From: Collinsella aerofaciens
GTDB taxonomy: Bacteria; Actinomycetota; Coriobacteriia; Coriobacteriales; Coriobacteriaceae
Direction: 5' to 3'
Length of the DNA stretch: 64,000 nt
Assembly: GCF_005845035.1 (NCBI RefSeq)
Contig: NZ_SPFO01000005.1
Location: 62,001-126,000 of the forward strand
In this document: positions 31,988-40,405 of the stretch, one piece after another
Layout: every line of letters starts with the position of its first letter
Numbering within the stretch: position 1 is the first letter of the stretch
Notes under the pieces: model-generated
Database searches by the model: none
The model's input: the letters and a program-made list of their open reading frames with translations, nothing else
What the model was told of the DNA's origin: nothing
Made by a program: the position numbers and the translations under genes

Positions 31988-32572
31988 TTACTCGTCAAGT
32001 GTTTCGATGCGGGGCTTGATGATGCCATATCCACCATTCTTACGGTGATACACCACATTGATGAGGCCAGTCGTCGCGTTCTCGAACACGTAGAAGTCGT
32101 GGCCGAGCAGATCGGTCTGCACCAGCGCCTGCTCCTCAGTCATCGGGGTGACATCGATGACCTTCTCGCGGACGAGCAGGTCGTCCTCCTCCTCGGGCAG
32201 CAGCAGGTCGGCCAGATCCTCGACGCGCTCGACCGGTGCGACATCCGCCGCGCTGGCACCGCCCTGGCGGTTGTCCACGACCTTGGTCTTGAACTTGCGC
32301 AGCTGGCGAGTGACCTTATCGGCGGAGAGGTCGATGGCGGCGTACATATCTGCACCGTGCTCGGCAACGCGAATCACCGAACCGCGGACACGAACCGTAA
32401 CCTCGACGATTGCCGGGTTGGGGTTCGAGGGGTTCTTCTCATAGCGAAGTACAACGTCGACCGTCATGGGCTCGATATCGAAAACCTTGAGCGCCTCGCC
32501 GATCTTCTCATCCACATGCGCACGCAGAGCATCGGTTACCGTCGTCTTGCGTCCAGAAACCTTGATATCCAT
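31988..32572 (-). CDS. hpf: Long-form ribosome hibernation promoting factor
   Basis: A 194-residue HPF of the long type. Residues 1-100 (MDIKVSGRKTTVTDALRAHV, VDVVLRYEKNP, DMYAAIDLSADKVTRQLRKFK) form the ribosome-binding domain. After an acidic linker, the C-terminal domain (VREKVIDVTPMTEEQALVQTDLLGHDFYVFENATTG...) mediates 100S dimer formation. ATG 32572 follows GGAG and starts the domain; the upstream in-frame extension is non-coding. A terminator follows. It stores idle 70S ribosomes during stress or stationary phase. Confidence 0.95.
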   Translation of the reverse strand: MDIKVSGRKTTVTDALRAHVDEKIGEALKVFDIEPMTVDVVLRYEKNPSNPNPAIVEVTVRVRGSVIRVAEHGADMYAAIDLSADKVTRQLRKFKTKVVDNRQGGASAADVAPVERVEDLADLLLPEEEDDLLVREKVIDVTPMTEEQALVQTDLLGHDFYVFENATTGLINVVYHRKNGGYGIIKPRIETLDE

Positions 32573-32789
32573 ACGTGGCTCCAATCTGCCTCGGGGACTT
32601 ACTGTACTGGCTATGTACCCATTGCCGTGCATTTAATCACGCGGATTCCTAAAGACCCGAATAACGATTGCTTGATACCGCATACCGAAGTCTCGTACTT
32701 TTCCACGGCAAAGTGCGCTATGGGAGAGCGACGGCGACTTTGGTTTTGCACCTAAAAAACGTATTCGACCTGCTGGTTTTATGGAAACG

Positions 32790-32823
32790 AAAAAGCCGGG
32801 CTCCCCTGTTGGGAAAGCCCGGC
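32790..32823 (-). terminator. Terminator after the solute-binding lipoprotein gene
   Basis: GCCGGGCT and AGCCCGGC arms followed on the minus strand by TTTTTCG. Confidence 0.85.
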
Positions 32824-32889
32824 AATGCGTGTTGAAACCGTGAAGAGGCCTCTCTCCTAGCGCATGTGAGACGCCACCCCTAGCAATAA

Positions 32890-33882
32890 CTAGCTATTGA
32901 GCTTGTTAATGTCGTCGTCGGTGATAGTGCCCTCCTGGCTGAACGATTTATCCTCGGAGGTTGCGCCCTCGCTGCTCGAATCGGAGGATGAGGACTCGCT
33001 GGATCCGGTGTCGGTTGACTGCACGTCGGCGCCCGAGACCGTCTTGGTGGTGAGGTCATAGGGCATCGTGCCGTACCAGACGGAGTGGACCGCCTCGAGC
33101 GTGCCGTCGACCGTGATACCGTCGAGGGCATCGCTCACGGCACGGCATAGCCCGTCGTTGGCCGCGAGGCCCGCGACGCCGAGCGTCGAGGGCGTCTCGA
33201 GCGCGCCGACGTAAGAGATCTGGCTCATCAGGCGCGCAAGGTAGCCGCCGGCCGTGGAATCGCAAATCACGTAGTCGATCTCGCCGGACTCGAGCGCCTC
33301 AAAGCACTCGTTGATGTTGGAGAAGGTCTTTTGGTTGGCCGTGATGCTCTGCTTGGCGAGCGCTTCCTGCGAGGCCGAAGAGGTCTGAACGCCCAGGGTA
33401 GCGGTGTTAAGCGTTTCGGTGGAAACGCTCAGCGACTCGCCGTCGCTCGTCTTTCCGAACACTGCCGCAGCGTCGTACAGGCAAGTACCAAGCGTGCTGA
33501 TATCACCATCCGCGGAATTGATATCGCCAATGAAGATGTCGGCCTTTTTGTCGCCAAGCGCGGAATCGGCAGAAGACGCATCGACGAAGGCAACCTTGAG
33601 GCCCATACGGCTTGCAAGGGCGCGGGCAGCATCGACCGCGTAGCCCGTGAGGTTACCATCGGCGCCCTGCATGGCCTGCGGGGCATCGGAGGTATCGAGG
33701 GCAACCGTCAGGGTACCGGGAGTGACCAGGGCATCGTCCGACACCGTAGGGGTAACGGTCTGGCGCTCGATCTGGTCAATCGTGGGCGTCGTGAACGTGG
33801 ACAGTGGGTTGAACGCGCATCCGCTCAAGCCCAATACGGCAATGACCGCCGCGGTCCCAGCACCCAACCGAGCCGCGTGCAT
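32890..33882 (-). CDS. Solute-binding (amino-acid ABC type) lipoprotein
   Basis: A roughly 330-residue extracytoplasmic binding protein. The N-terminus has a signal peptide ending in a lipobox, AVLGLSGC, giving a lipidated cysteine. The mature part has the bacterial extracellular solute-binding family 3 pattern: GTLTVALDTSDAPQAM, GNLTGYAVDAARALASRMGLKVAFV, and ECFEALESGEIDYVICDSTAG. The C-terminus is Ser/Glu-rich and probably disordered. Start 33882 has GAGGGG upstream; 33900 is possible. No ABC permease or ATPase gene adjoins it, so it may serve a remote transporter or act as a sensor. Ligand unknown. Confidence 0.85.
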   Translation of the reverse strand: MHAARLGAGTAAVIAVLGLSGCAFNPLSTFTTPTIDQIERQTVTPTVSDDALVTPGTLTVALDTSDAPQAMQGADGNLTGYAVDAARALASRMGLKVAFVDASSADSALGDKKADIFIGDINSADGDISTLGTCLYDAAAVFGKTSDGESLSVSTETLNTATLGVQTSSASQEALAKQSITANQKTFSNINECFEALESGEIDYVICDSTAGGYLARLMSQISYVGALETPSTLGVAGLAANDGLCRAVSDALDGITVDGTLEAVHSVWYGTMPYDLTTKTVSGADVQSTDTGSSESSSSDSSSEGATSEDKSFSQEGTITDDDINKLNS

Positions 33883-34331
33883 CAAGCTGCCCCTCACCAT
33901 GTCCACTACCCTGCCTTCTGTGTCGTATACAATCCGTGCGTTGCGCGGAATAACGGGTGTTCCCACCAGCTGACCTGGTATTTGACCCCACACTTGCGCA
34001 CCGGGGTGTTTGCTCGGGAGGCCATAGCCACCTTCACGACTGGCCCGCTCGCCCGCGAGGCGGTATTGCCCCAAAGAAAGTAGAACGGACGGTGCGGCTT
34101 ACATCTAGGACGCGCCATGATCGCGCCGCGCGCACGCGGTCGCTTACGTGGATCCCTTTGACCGCGTCTGTCTTGGACTAGGATGGACATTTCGTCCGTC
34201 CGCAACCACAGCCTGGCAGGAACGTAGCGCATTATAGCTAAGTTCAAGCTAAAGTTTAAGGTTAGGGGCGCCATTCGCACCGTGAGCATAGATTTTGCAG
34301 GTCGGAGCGGACCATTCGTGCCCCCATGAAG

Positions 34332-34379
34332 CCCGGAGCTCCCCTACGGGGAGCTCCGGGGCACCCGCCTCAGGGTGCC
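34332..34379. repeat. Two adjacent GC-rich hairpins in the 33883-34632 gap
   Basis: CCCGGAGCTCCCC-TAC-GGGGAGCTCCGGG (34332-34360) is a perfect 13-bp stem; GGCACCC-GCCTCA-GGGTGCC (34360-34379) follows directly. They abut the left end of the inverted-repeat element at 34381. No coding sequence was recognised anywhere in 33883-34632. Confidence 0.75.
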
Positions 34380-34380
34380 G

Positions 34381-34597
34381 TGTGCAAAAAACGGCAAATA
34401 TGAGTACTGCTATCAATTTAGTAGCAGCGTTTTTCCGCCCCGCGAGTCCTTCTTGAGTTCCGCACAGCCTGCTTGGCGCCAAGATATTCCACATTCGTTT
34501 ATTATCTCTTCAATGAATCCAGATTTTCGGCCCAAGTTTCTTTGTTTTTGCTGCCACTAATCTAGTAACAGTACTCATATTTGCCGTTATTTGCACA
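34381..34597. repeat. 217-bp element with inverted GAGTACTG ends, copy 1
   Basis: Left end 34381-34427 and right end 34551-34597 are inverted copies of each other (about 37 of 47 bases by eye) around the exact core GGCAAATATGAGTACTG. Interior is non-coding. A similar-sized element with the same ends lies at 48887-49112. The arrangement resembles a MITE. No transposase is seen in the window. Confidence 0.75.
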
Positions 34598-34632
34598 GGG
34601 CATATAAACAGACCCCCTATAAAGCCATAGTT

Positions 34633-35742
34633 TTACGCCGGCTTGAGCCCAAAGCACACTCGGAGCGTATTCAGCAGAGTATCTTGCCTCTTTCGACGCG
34701 CCTCTACGCGATTCTGATATCGCTTACCCATGCGCTGGTGAATGCGCCATGCGAGCGCTTCCATCGCTTCCATGTCGCAGAGCATCTCGTTATTGACCGT
34801 CGCGACCTCGATTCCCATAGTAATCAAGCCCGTGTTGCGTTTTTCGTCATGGACACGTCCCCTTCGAGAGGAATGACCCAGCTCACCGTTGTATTCCAGG
34901 TCAAACCGGGCTGCTTCCTGATACGCATCGCAAACTGCATGCGGCATCCCCGAGATTGCCTGCGCGCGGTCATCGAACTCGATCTTGTAGTCGGTCTTAA
35001 AGGGACCGCAGGCAAATCCGCCATAGGAAAACGGAAGCGAAAACATGGCAAGCATGATGCACTCCATGGGTGAGCGCAGGTTTTCCGACAGATAGGGACA
35101 CAGCCGCCGCAGTTGTTTGGCCGCACTCCCCTTGCATGCCGCGAGGTAATCTGTCAGGCGATCGGGCGTCAACACCGGCTCGACTTCAAAGTAGCCCACG
35201 TCTGCCGGTTGGTCCTTGTCCTTTGCGAGTCTATTCGCAACAGGTGAGGTGTAGGGAGGCAGATACTTCCCGCGATCGCTCAGTGAAATCTTGGAACACA
35301 GTTCCTGGGCCAGGGCAAACGCCTGGATACAGCCGACCTCGCGGGCGACGGCAACACAAAGGGCCTCGGGAGATAGGCTGTACACCCCCGGTTCCACCTC
35401 TAGAATCGAGCCGGCAGGCAACCCGGAACACACGGACCAGCCCACACCAGGCATGCGTCGGCGCTGCGCCGCAGATCCCACCAGCAAGCACAGATCTTCT
35501 TGCACCTCGCCGCTTTTGACTCCAATTCGCACCAGGTCGGGAAGATAGATATCCTCGGTCGAAGGCGATGACGTACACAGCACGCGGCACTCCTCCTCGG
35601 GCTCAAGGTCCTTCCAGCCGATGTAGCCCATCTGCCGGCGCTCGGCGCGCATCATGCGTAGCGCCGAGGCGCCTGTTAGGATTATGGAAGCCGCTAGCCG
35701 TTCGCCTGTCGGCTCGTTGCACCGCTCAATCTTTACCGCCAC
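34633..35742 (-). CDS. Unknown protein with a PD-(D/E)XK nuclease-like C-terminus
   Basis: A protein of about 369 residues, transcribed directly after comF. Its C-terminal third (about residues 225-320) reads SPMECIMLAMFSLPFSYGG, then FDLEYNGELGH, then a HDEKRNTGLITMGIEVATV pattern. The order D-x-E-Y-x-G ... H ... D-x-x-R-x-x-x-L-x-x-x-G recalls DUF559/Vsr-like restriction-endonuclease folds. The N-terminal part has several cysteines and no recognised domain. GTG 35742 is preceded by AGGGGT; GTG 35751 and TTG 35760, which overlap the comF stop, are alternatives. A DNA-processing, toxin or defence role is possible but unproven. Confidence 0.6.
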   Translation of the reverse strand: MAVKIERCNEPTGERLAASIILTGASALRMMRAERRQMGYIGWKDLEPEEECRVLCTSSPSTEDIYLPDLVRIGVKSGEVQEDLCLLVGSAAQRRRMPGVGWSVCSGLPAGSILEVEPGVYSLSPEALCVAVAREVGCIQAFALAQELCSKISLSDRGKYLPPYTSPVANRLAKDKDQPADVGYFEVEPVLTPDRLTDYLAACKGSAAKQLRRLCPYLSENLRSPMECIMLAMFSLPFSYGGFACGPFKTDYKIEFDDRAQAISGMPHAVCDAYQEAARFDLEYNGELGHSSRRGRVHDEKRNTGLITMGIEVATVNNEMLCDMEAMEALAWRIHQRMGKRYQNRVEARRKRQDTLLNTLRVCFGLKPA

Positions 35743-35753
35743 ATGAATCACCC

Positions 35754-36560
35754 CTACCAAACGCGTGCGATAGCGAGGCCATCAACGGTCGCGGCACCGG
35801 CGCGCTTGAGTTCCGCCGAAGCCGCTGCCATCGTCGCACCCGTGGTGATAACGTCGTCGATAAGCAGCAGGCGGCGGCCCCGCACGTCCTCAACGGTCTC
35901 GTACATGCCTCGGGCGCGTTCACGGCGTTCTTCACGACCGAGTTCACGTTGGTCGCCATGGCCGTACTTAACGAGGGCGTCGAGCAGCGGAACACCCGAC
36001 AGCTCGCAAAATGGGCGCGCGATTGCTTCCATATGATCGAACCCACGCCGCCGAAACGCTGCCGCAGTCGCGGGCACAAATACCACCGCGTCGGCGCCGG
36101 ACAGCACACTGTCGTAGCGATCGGGGGCTGCCACCTGGGCATGCAAGGCAGTGTCGTAGAGCAACTCCGCCAGATACGGTGCCAGACGGCGCTCGCCCGC
36201 ATCCTTGTACGCCTTGATGATGCGCGGCAACGGATGTGCGTAGACGGCACATGTCAGGCAGCGATCGAGCGCCTCGGCCATTGCCGAAGACGTGCCCTCG
36301 ACCGAGCACTCGGTACACAGCAAATCCCCAAACGGGGCGCCGCATCGGATGCAACTATGGCACGGATCGATGAGCGCGAATGAGGCCAGGCAATCCTGGC
36401 AAATAAGCGCACCGGAACGCTCGCAACCGGCGCATCGCGTGGGCGACAACGCCTCGAGCGCCTCGTACGTCGCGCGCTCGGCAAGCGGTAGCAATTCGTC
36501 CGCAAACGGTAGGACGTCTGCGCCCTGCAAGCGAGCCAATACGTTCAGATGTCTTTTCAT
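35754..36560 (-). CDS. comF: ComF-family phosphoribosyltransferase-like protein
   Basis: A 268-residue protein. Residues about 42-80 form a zinc finger with paired cysteines (CAGCERSGALICQDC, CIRCGAPFGDLLCTEC), and the C-terminal part is a type I phosphoribosyltransferase fold with the PRPP loop LLLIDDVITTGATM. ComF is needed for DNA uptake in naturally competent bacteria, and its homologues occur widely, including where competence has not been shown. Here the SD sequence AGGGAGGG is buried in a perfect 12-bp hairpin (36564-36599) immediately before the ATG, suggesting translational control. It is downstream of ricT in the same direction. Confidence 0.92.
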   Translation of the reverse strand: MKRHLNVLARLQGADVLPFADELLPLAERATYEALEALSPTRCAGCERSGALICQDCLASFALIDPCHSCIRCGAPFGDLLCTECSVEGTSSAMAEALDRCLTCAVYAHPLPRIIKAYKDAGERRLAPYLAELLYDTALHAQVAAPDRYDSVLSGADAVVFVPATAAAFRRRGFDHMEAIARPFCELSGVPLLDALVKYGHGDQRELGREERRERARGMYETVEDVRGRRLLLIDDVITTGATMAAASAELKRAGAATVDGLAIARVW

Positions 36561-36563
36561 GAC

Positions 36564-36599
36564 ACAACCCTCCCTACGCGAAGGCGAAGGGAGGGTTGT
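36564..36599 (-). promoter_or_regulatory. Hairpin sequestering the comF ribosome binding site
   Basis: On the minus strand ACAACCCTCCCT pairs perfectly with AGGGAGGGTTGT around a 12-nt loop. The 3' arm contains the AGGGAGGG SD, and the ATG follows 3 nt after the stem. No T-run follows, so it is not a simple terminator. Confidence 0.7.
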
Positions 36600-36661
36600 C
36601 GGTGTAGAGCCATGATACCCAAAGGTGCTGGGGTCAGGCGGGTTACATCCGCTTACGGACG

Positions 36662-38362
36662 TTATTCGCCGGCAGGCGGTTGCGGTGCGGACGAGGTGTG
36701 GGTCGAACCTTCGCCACCGTCCTGACGCGGCTTGCGAGAGCGACGGCGACGGCGACGCTTTTGGCCCTGGTCGGCCGAGCCCTCGCCACCGCGATCCTCG
36801 CGCGGCTCGCGCTCGTCGCGAGCGGCGCCGCGCGAAGCCTTGGCAGCAGCTCCCCCACCGTCTCCAGGACGACGGCGCGTGACCTTGACCTCGCCATCCG
36901 AGACCTGATCGGCCACGGAGGGCACCGAGGGCTTCTGTTGCGCGCCCGAGGAATGGCGACGGCGCGGACGCGGCGCGCGCTCCTCCTCGCCATGTGACTT
37001 GCCGCCCTTGTCGGCAGGTGCATCGGAGGCCAAGGGGCCCTTGGAAGCGGCACCAGCCTCGCGAGCAGCTGCGGCGCGGAAGGCGTCCTCGCGCTCCTCG
37101 CTCGACAGATGACGGCGGCGGCGACGTGTGGGGTTCATGCCACCGCCACGATTCTGCTGCTGGGGCTGCTGAACCTCGCGCTCGCGAGAGGCGTTCTTGC
37201 CCGCGGCTGCAGCCTCGGCAGCATCGCCCGAGCCCGCGCGCTTGCGACGACGACGTCCACCGGCGGCCTCCTCGGCCTCGGGTGCCTCGGCCTTACCACG
37301 GCCCTTTCCGCGGCCACGACCCTCGCCCTGGCTCTGAGCAGCGCGGGTATCGGAATCGGCATCGCGACGACGGCGCTTGGGCATCGACGTGCCGGCCAGA
37401 CGGTCGGCACTCGACAGGCCATCGCCCACGTCGACGCCGTTCTCGCGATCGAGTTCCATGAGCGCCAGGCGCATCTCGGGCGATTCGATGCGCTCGAGCA
37501 CGTCACGCGTCACGCAGTCGGGGCGGCAGTTGCAGCCCTGCTCGGCAGCCTTCTTTTTGCAGCCCTCCGAGCACGTCATATCGGCCAGGTTGACCTTAAA
37601 GACTTTGCCGTTCTCCAGGCGCAGCACCAGCTGCTCACGCGGCGTGTCATATTCCTGAATACGCGCTTTGCCGAGCGGCGTATCGATGAGTGTCTTCTTT
37701 TTGGGCGCACGGCTCTTAAAGTCCTTGTACGCCTCGAACTCATAACGCAGGCAGCACATCAGGCGGCCGCAAACGCCGCTGATCTTGGACGAGTTGAGCG
37801 GTAGGTCCTGCTCTTTTGCCATGCGAATCGAGACGGGCTCAAACTGTCCGCCAAAGCGCGTGCAACAGAGCTCCTGGCCGCACTGGGCATAGCCGCCCAC
37901 CAGGCGGGTCTCGTCGCGCACGCCGATCTGGCGCATGTCGACGCGAATGTGCAGCGTCGAGGACAGGTCCTTGACGAGCTGACGAAAATCGACGCGCTCC
38001 TCGGCCGCAAAGTAGAACACGGCCTTCTCGCCGCCAAACAGGTACTCGACGCCGACCGGCTTCATCTCGAGGTCGAGCTCCTTGACCAGGCGGCGGAAGT
38101 CGACCATGGCCTCGTCGCCCTGGATGGCCAGGTCGTCGGCAAGCTGCAGGTCGATGTCGCTCGCCACGCGCAACACGGGCTTGAGCGGCTGACCGATTTC
38201 GTCGAGCGGCACCTCGAAGGGGTCGGCCGTGACCAGGCCGATCTCGGTTCCGCGCTCGGTGGAGCAAATGGCATAATCGGCCTCGAGGATATCCAGATCC
38301 TGCGGGTCGAACCACAGGTCGCGCGAGGCGTAGGTAAACTTAACGGGTACGACTAACGGCAT
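36662..38362 (-). CDS. ricT: RicT/YaaT-family PSP1-domain protein with a long Arg/Gly-rich tail
   Basis: A 566-residue protein. Residues 1 to about 290 are the PSP1/YaaT domain, with GYAQCGQELCCTRFGGQFEPV, SKISGVCGRLMCCLRYE and a further CSEGC...CNC cluster; these cysteines match RicT, which in Bacillus forms the Fe-S-carrying Y-complex affecting RNase Y. The remaining 240 residues or so are low-complexity, rich in Arg, Gly, Ala and Glu, with RGRGKGRGK, GGRRRRKRAG and KRRRRRRSRK. The tail is absent from the Bacillus protein and probably binds RNA. It follows holB and tmk, overlapping holB by 10 bp, a conserved arrangement. Confidence 0.9.
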   Translation of the reverse strand: MPLVVPVKFTYASRDLWFDPQDLDILEADYAICSTERGTEIGLVTADPFEVPLDEIGQPLKPVLRVASDIDLQLADDLAIQGDEAMVDFRRLVKELDLEMKPVGVEYLFGGEKAVFYFAAEERVDFRQLVKDLSSTLHIRVDMRQIGVRDETRLVGGYAQCGQELCCTRFGGQFEPVSIRMAKEQDLPLNSSKISGVCGRLMCCLRYEFEAYKDFKSRAPKKKTLIDTPLGKARIQEYDTPREQLVLRLENGKVFKVNLADMTCSEGCKKKAAEQGCNCRPDCVTRDVLERIESPEMRLALMELDRENGVDVGDGLSSADRLAGTSMPKRRRRDADSDTRAAQSQGEGRGRGKGRGKAEAPEAEEAAGGRRRRKRAGSGDAAEAAAAGKNASREREVQQPQQQNRGGGMNPTRRRRRHLSSEEREDAFRAAAAREAGAASKGPLASDAPADKGGKSHGEEERAPRPRRRHSSGAQQKPSVPSVADQVSDGEVKVTRRRPGDGGGAAAKASRGAARDEREPREDRGGEGSADQGQKRRRRRRSRKPRQDGGEGSTHTSSAPQPPAGE

Positions 38363-39480
38363 TTCAGTGCCTTCCTGATATCGAACAGCATGACCTCGAT
38401 GGCCAGCTGGGGAGTAACGTTTCTGGCGATGTTGCGCTCGGCGGTCGCGACTGCCTCGAGCGCCCGGGTGGCACCCGCAACATTGGTCGCGGCGGCAAGC
38501 CGACCGATCGTGTCGCGCACGTCTTCGTTCACCACGTCGGCTGCCTCGTCCTGAAGCGTCAGCAGCACATCGCGCATGAGCGTCCGCGCGCTCGCCAGCG
38601 CTTCCATGATACCCGAACGCTCGCGCGCGTTGAGTTCGCGCTTGTTGCGGTCCTCAAGCTGCTTCAATGCTCCACGCGACAGGTAGTCGGCGTTTTGCTC
38701 GAGCACCTTTTCCTGCGTGGACTTGACCTCGGCGAGCGGCGCCTTAACGGCGACGATGAGTGACTTGGCGCGGCTGAGCACGTCGGCCTCGTCGGCGACG
38801 ATAAGCGAATCGATGGCGCGAACCATCTGACGGCGGGCGTCCTGGCGCTCGGCGCTCTTGAGGAACTCGATGCCACGCGTGGGGCTTCCCGCTACGGCGA
38901 CGGCCATGCGGCAACGCGCAGGGTCCTGACCGGTGGCGCGGCTCACGGCCTGCGCGGCGACGGTGGGCGATACCAGCCGAAACGGCACGCACTGGCAGCG
39001 GCTCACGATGGTGGGCAACATCACGTCTGCCGAGGTGCCCAGCAGGATGAACATAACGCCCTCGGGCGGCTCCTCGAGTGTTTTGAGCAGTGCGTTGGCG
39101 GTGTTGGCGCGCAGTTGCTCGGCACGGTCGATGATGTAGACCTTGGCCTTGGCACGGATGGGCGCCAGAGGCACGTCATCGAGCAGCTCGCGGGTCTGGG
39201 CGATGAGGTAGCCCGTGGCGCTCTCGGGCGTGTAATAGTGCACGTCGGGGTGTGTATGGCGGGCGACGCGCACGCAGCTATCGCATGAGCCGCAGCCATC
39301 CCGCTCGCACAGGAAGGCTTGGGCGAGCGCCCACGCGGCGTCGAGCTTGCCCGCGCCGGGCGCGCCCAAAAACAGGTAGGCGTGCGATGCGCGACCGCTG
39401 GCGACGGCATTGGTCAAAAAGTCGCGCACGCGCTCTTGGGTGTCGAGCTTGGCCAGTAGGCTTGCCTGAGCGGGGGCCAT
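38353..39480 (-). CDS. holB: DNA polymerase III delta-prime subunit
   Basis: A 375-residue clamp-loader subunit. The opening ATPase core has HAYLFLGAPGAGKLDAA (a P-loop-like motif lacking the final Thr, usual for the non-hydrolysing delta-prime), the four-cysteine zinc module CERDGCGSCDSC, KVYIIDRAEQL, NALLKTLEEPPEGVMFIL and SRCQCVPF. ATG 39480 follows AGGAGG and overlaps the tmk stop region; a start seven codons earlier is less supported. It works with the DnaX and delta subunits to load the sliding clamp. Operon order tmk-holB-ricT. Confidence 0.92.
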   Translation of the reverse strand: MAPAQASLLAKLDTQERVRDFLTNAVASGRASHAYLFLGAPGAGKLDAAWALAQAFLCERDGCGSCDSCVRVARHTHPDVHYYTPESATGYLIAQTRELLDDVPLAPIRAKAKVYIIDRAEQLRANTANALLKTLEEPPEGVMFILLGTSADVMLPTIVSRCQCVPFRLVSPTVAAQAVSRATGQDPARCRMAVAVAGSPTRGIEFLKSAERQDARRQMVRAIDSLIVADEADVLSRAKSLIVAVKAPLAEVKSTQEKVLEQNADYLSRGALKQLEDRNKRELNARERSGIMEALASARTLMRDVLLTLQDEAADVVNEDVRDTIGRLAAATNVAGATRALEAVATAERNIARNVTPQLAIEVMLFDIRKALKCR

Positions 39481-39481
39481 G

Positions 39482-40165
39482 CTACTCGGCCTCCTGGGCA
39501 AGCGCGGCGGTGACGGCGTCCTGGGAAATGTCGAGGCCGTAGGCGCGAACCTGCTCGACCGTCTGCGCGAAGACGTCCTCGATGGACGTGGTCGCGTCGA
39601 TGAGCTTTACGCGGTTTGGTTCCTCGGCGGCAATGGCGCAAAATCCCTGGTAGACGCGCTCTTGGAAGGCCATGCCTTTTGCCTCCATGCGATCTGCCGC
39701 GCCACGGGCTGCCATGCGTAACGCCGCCTGCTCGGGTGTGATGTGGTAGACGAGCGTGAGCGCCGGATGCGTACCGGCGACAGCCAGGTTGTTGGCATCG
39801 CGTACCATCTGACGGTCGAGGCCATCGGCAAACGCCTGATAGCAGGTTGTGGAATCGTAGAAGCGGTCGCACAGGACCACCTTGCCGGCAGCAAGGGCGG
39901 GAGCTATGACCTCGTGCACCAGCTGGGCACGCGCCGCCTCGTAGAGCAGCAGCTCGCAGGTGTCACCCATCGCCGTGTTGGCGGGGTCGAGCAGCAGAGC
40001 ACGGATCTTTTCGCTGATGGCGGTACCGCCCGGCTCGCGCAGGCTCACAACCTGGTAGCCAGCGAGTTCGAGCGCGCGGGCAAGCAGGCGCGCCTGCGTG
40101 GACTTGCCGGCACCGTCGACGCCCTCGAGCGTGATAAAGCTATGTTGAGCGGGCTCAAAAGCCAT
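39482..40165 (-). CDS. tmk: Thymidylate kinase
   Basis: A 227-residue kinase that phosphorylates dTMP to dTDP. The P-loop LEGVDGAGKSTQARLLA, the DRX motif CDRFYDSTTCYQAF and the lid region (DRMEAKGMAFQERVYQGF) are intact. It is the first gene of the tmk-holB-ricT-comF run on the minus strand. The substrate-binding EPGGTAISEKIR segment follows the P-loop. About 15 additional residues at the C-terminus are Ala-rich. A repeat hairpin (40269-40337) lies upstream of it. Confidence 0.95.
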   Translation of the reverse strand: MAFEPAQHSFITLEGVDGAGKSTQARLLARALELAGYQVVSLREPGGTAISEKIRALLLDPANTAMGDTCELLLYEAARAQLVHEVIAPALAAGKVVLCDRFYDSTTCYQAFADGLDRQMVRDANNLAVAGTHPALTLVYHITPEQAALRMAARGAADRMEAKGMAFQERVYQGFCAIAAEEPNRVKLIDATTSIEDVFAQTVEQVRAYGLDISQDAVTAALAQEAE

Positions 40166-40268
40166 GGGCGCAGCCCCTTCCTACAAGGCGCGTAAATGCG
40201 ATTTATAGCAACCAAGCCATGATACCCCAGTGCTCGGTGCGTCCCCAATGGCTAAAGGTGCCTTTCCA

Positions 40269-40337
40269 AAGTTGCGGTGAAATAGGGACTGATTGAAGCT
40301 CTGAGACCGCCAAACAGTCCCTATTTCACCGCAACTT
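40269..40337. repeat. Intergenic hairpin with perfect 23-bp arms
   Basis: Arms 40269-40291 and 40315-40337 are exactly complementary and include GGTGAAATAGGGACTG; the loop is 23 nt. It lies between the divergent tmk and zinc-ribbon genes. The arm carries a GGGAC motif like other hairpins in the window (52925, 56820, 62290), suggesting REP-type elements. Confidence 0.8.
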
Positions 40338-40405
40338 ATGATGGGGAATTTTGGACGCTGGGTATAATCGTCGTATTGCATTGAAATGTGGCGAAAGGAG
40401 TGGCA

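Noticed and set aside
33883-34074. Longer N-terminus of the solute-binding protein
   Set aside because: It would place about 60 hydrophilic residues before a clear lipoprotein signal peptide, which must be at the N-terminus.
36562-36602. Terminator after ricT
   Set aside because: The stem is perfect but is not followed by a T-run on the minus strand, and its 3' arm is the comF ribosome binding site, so a translational role fits better.
36612-36640. SRP (4.5S) RNA-like GGTGCTGGGGTCAGG stretch near ricT
   Set aside because: The conserved SRP core with GGAAGGAAGCAGCC-type asymmetrical loop is missing and the surrounding DNA does not fold accordingly. It may be a decayed GGGGTCAGG repeat.
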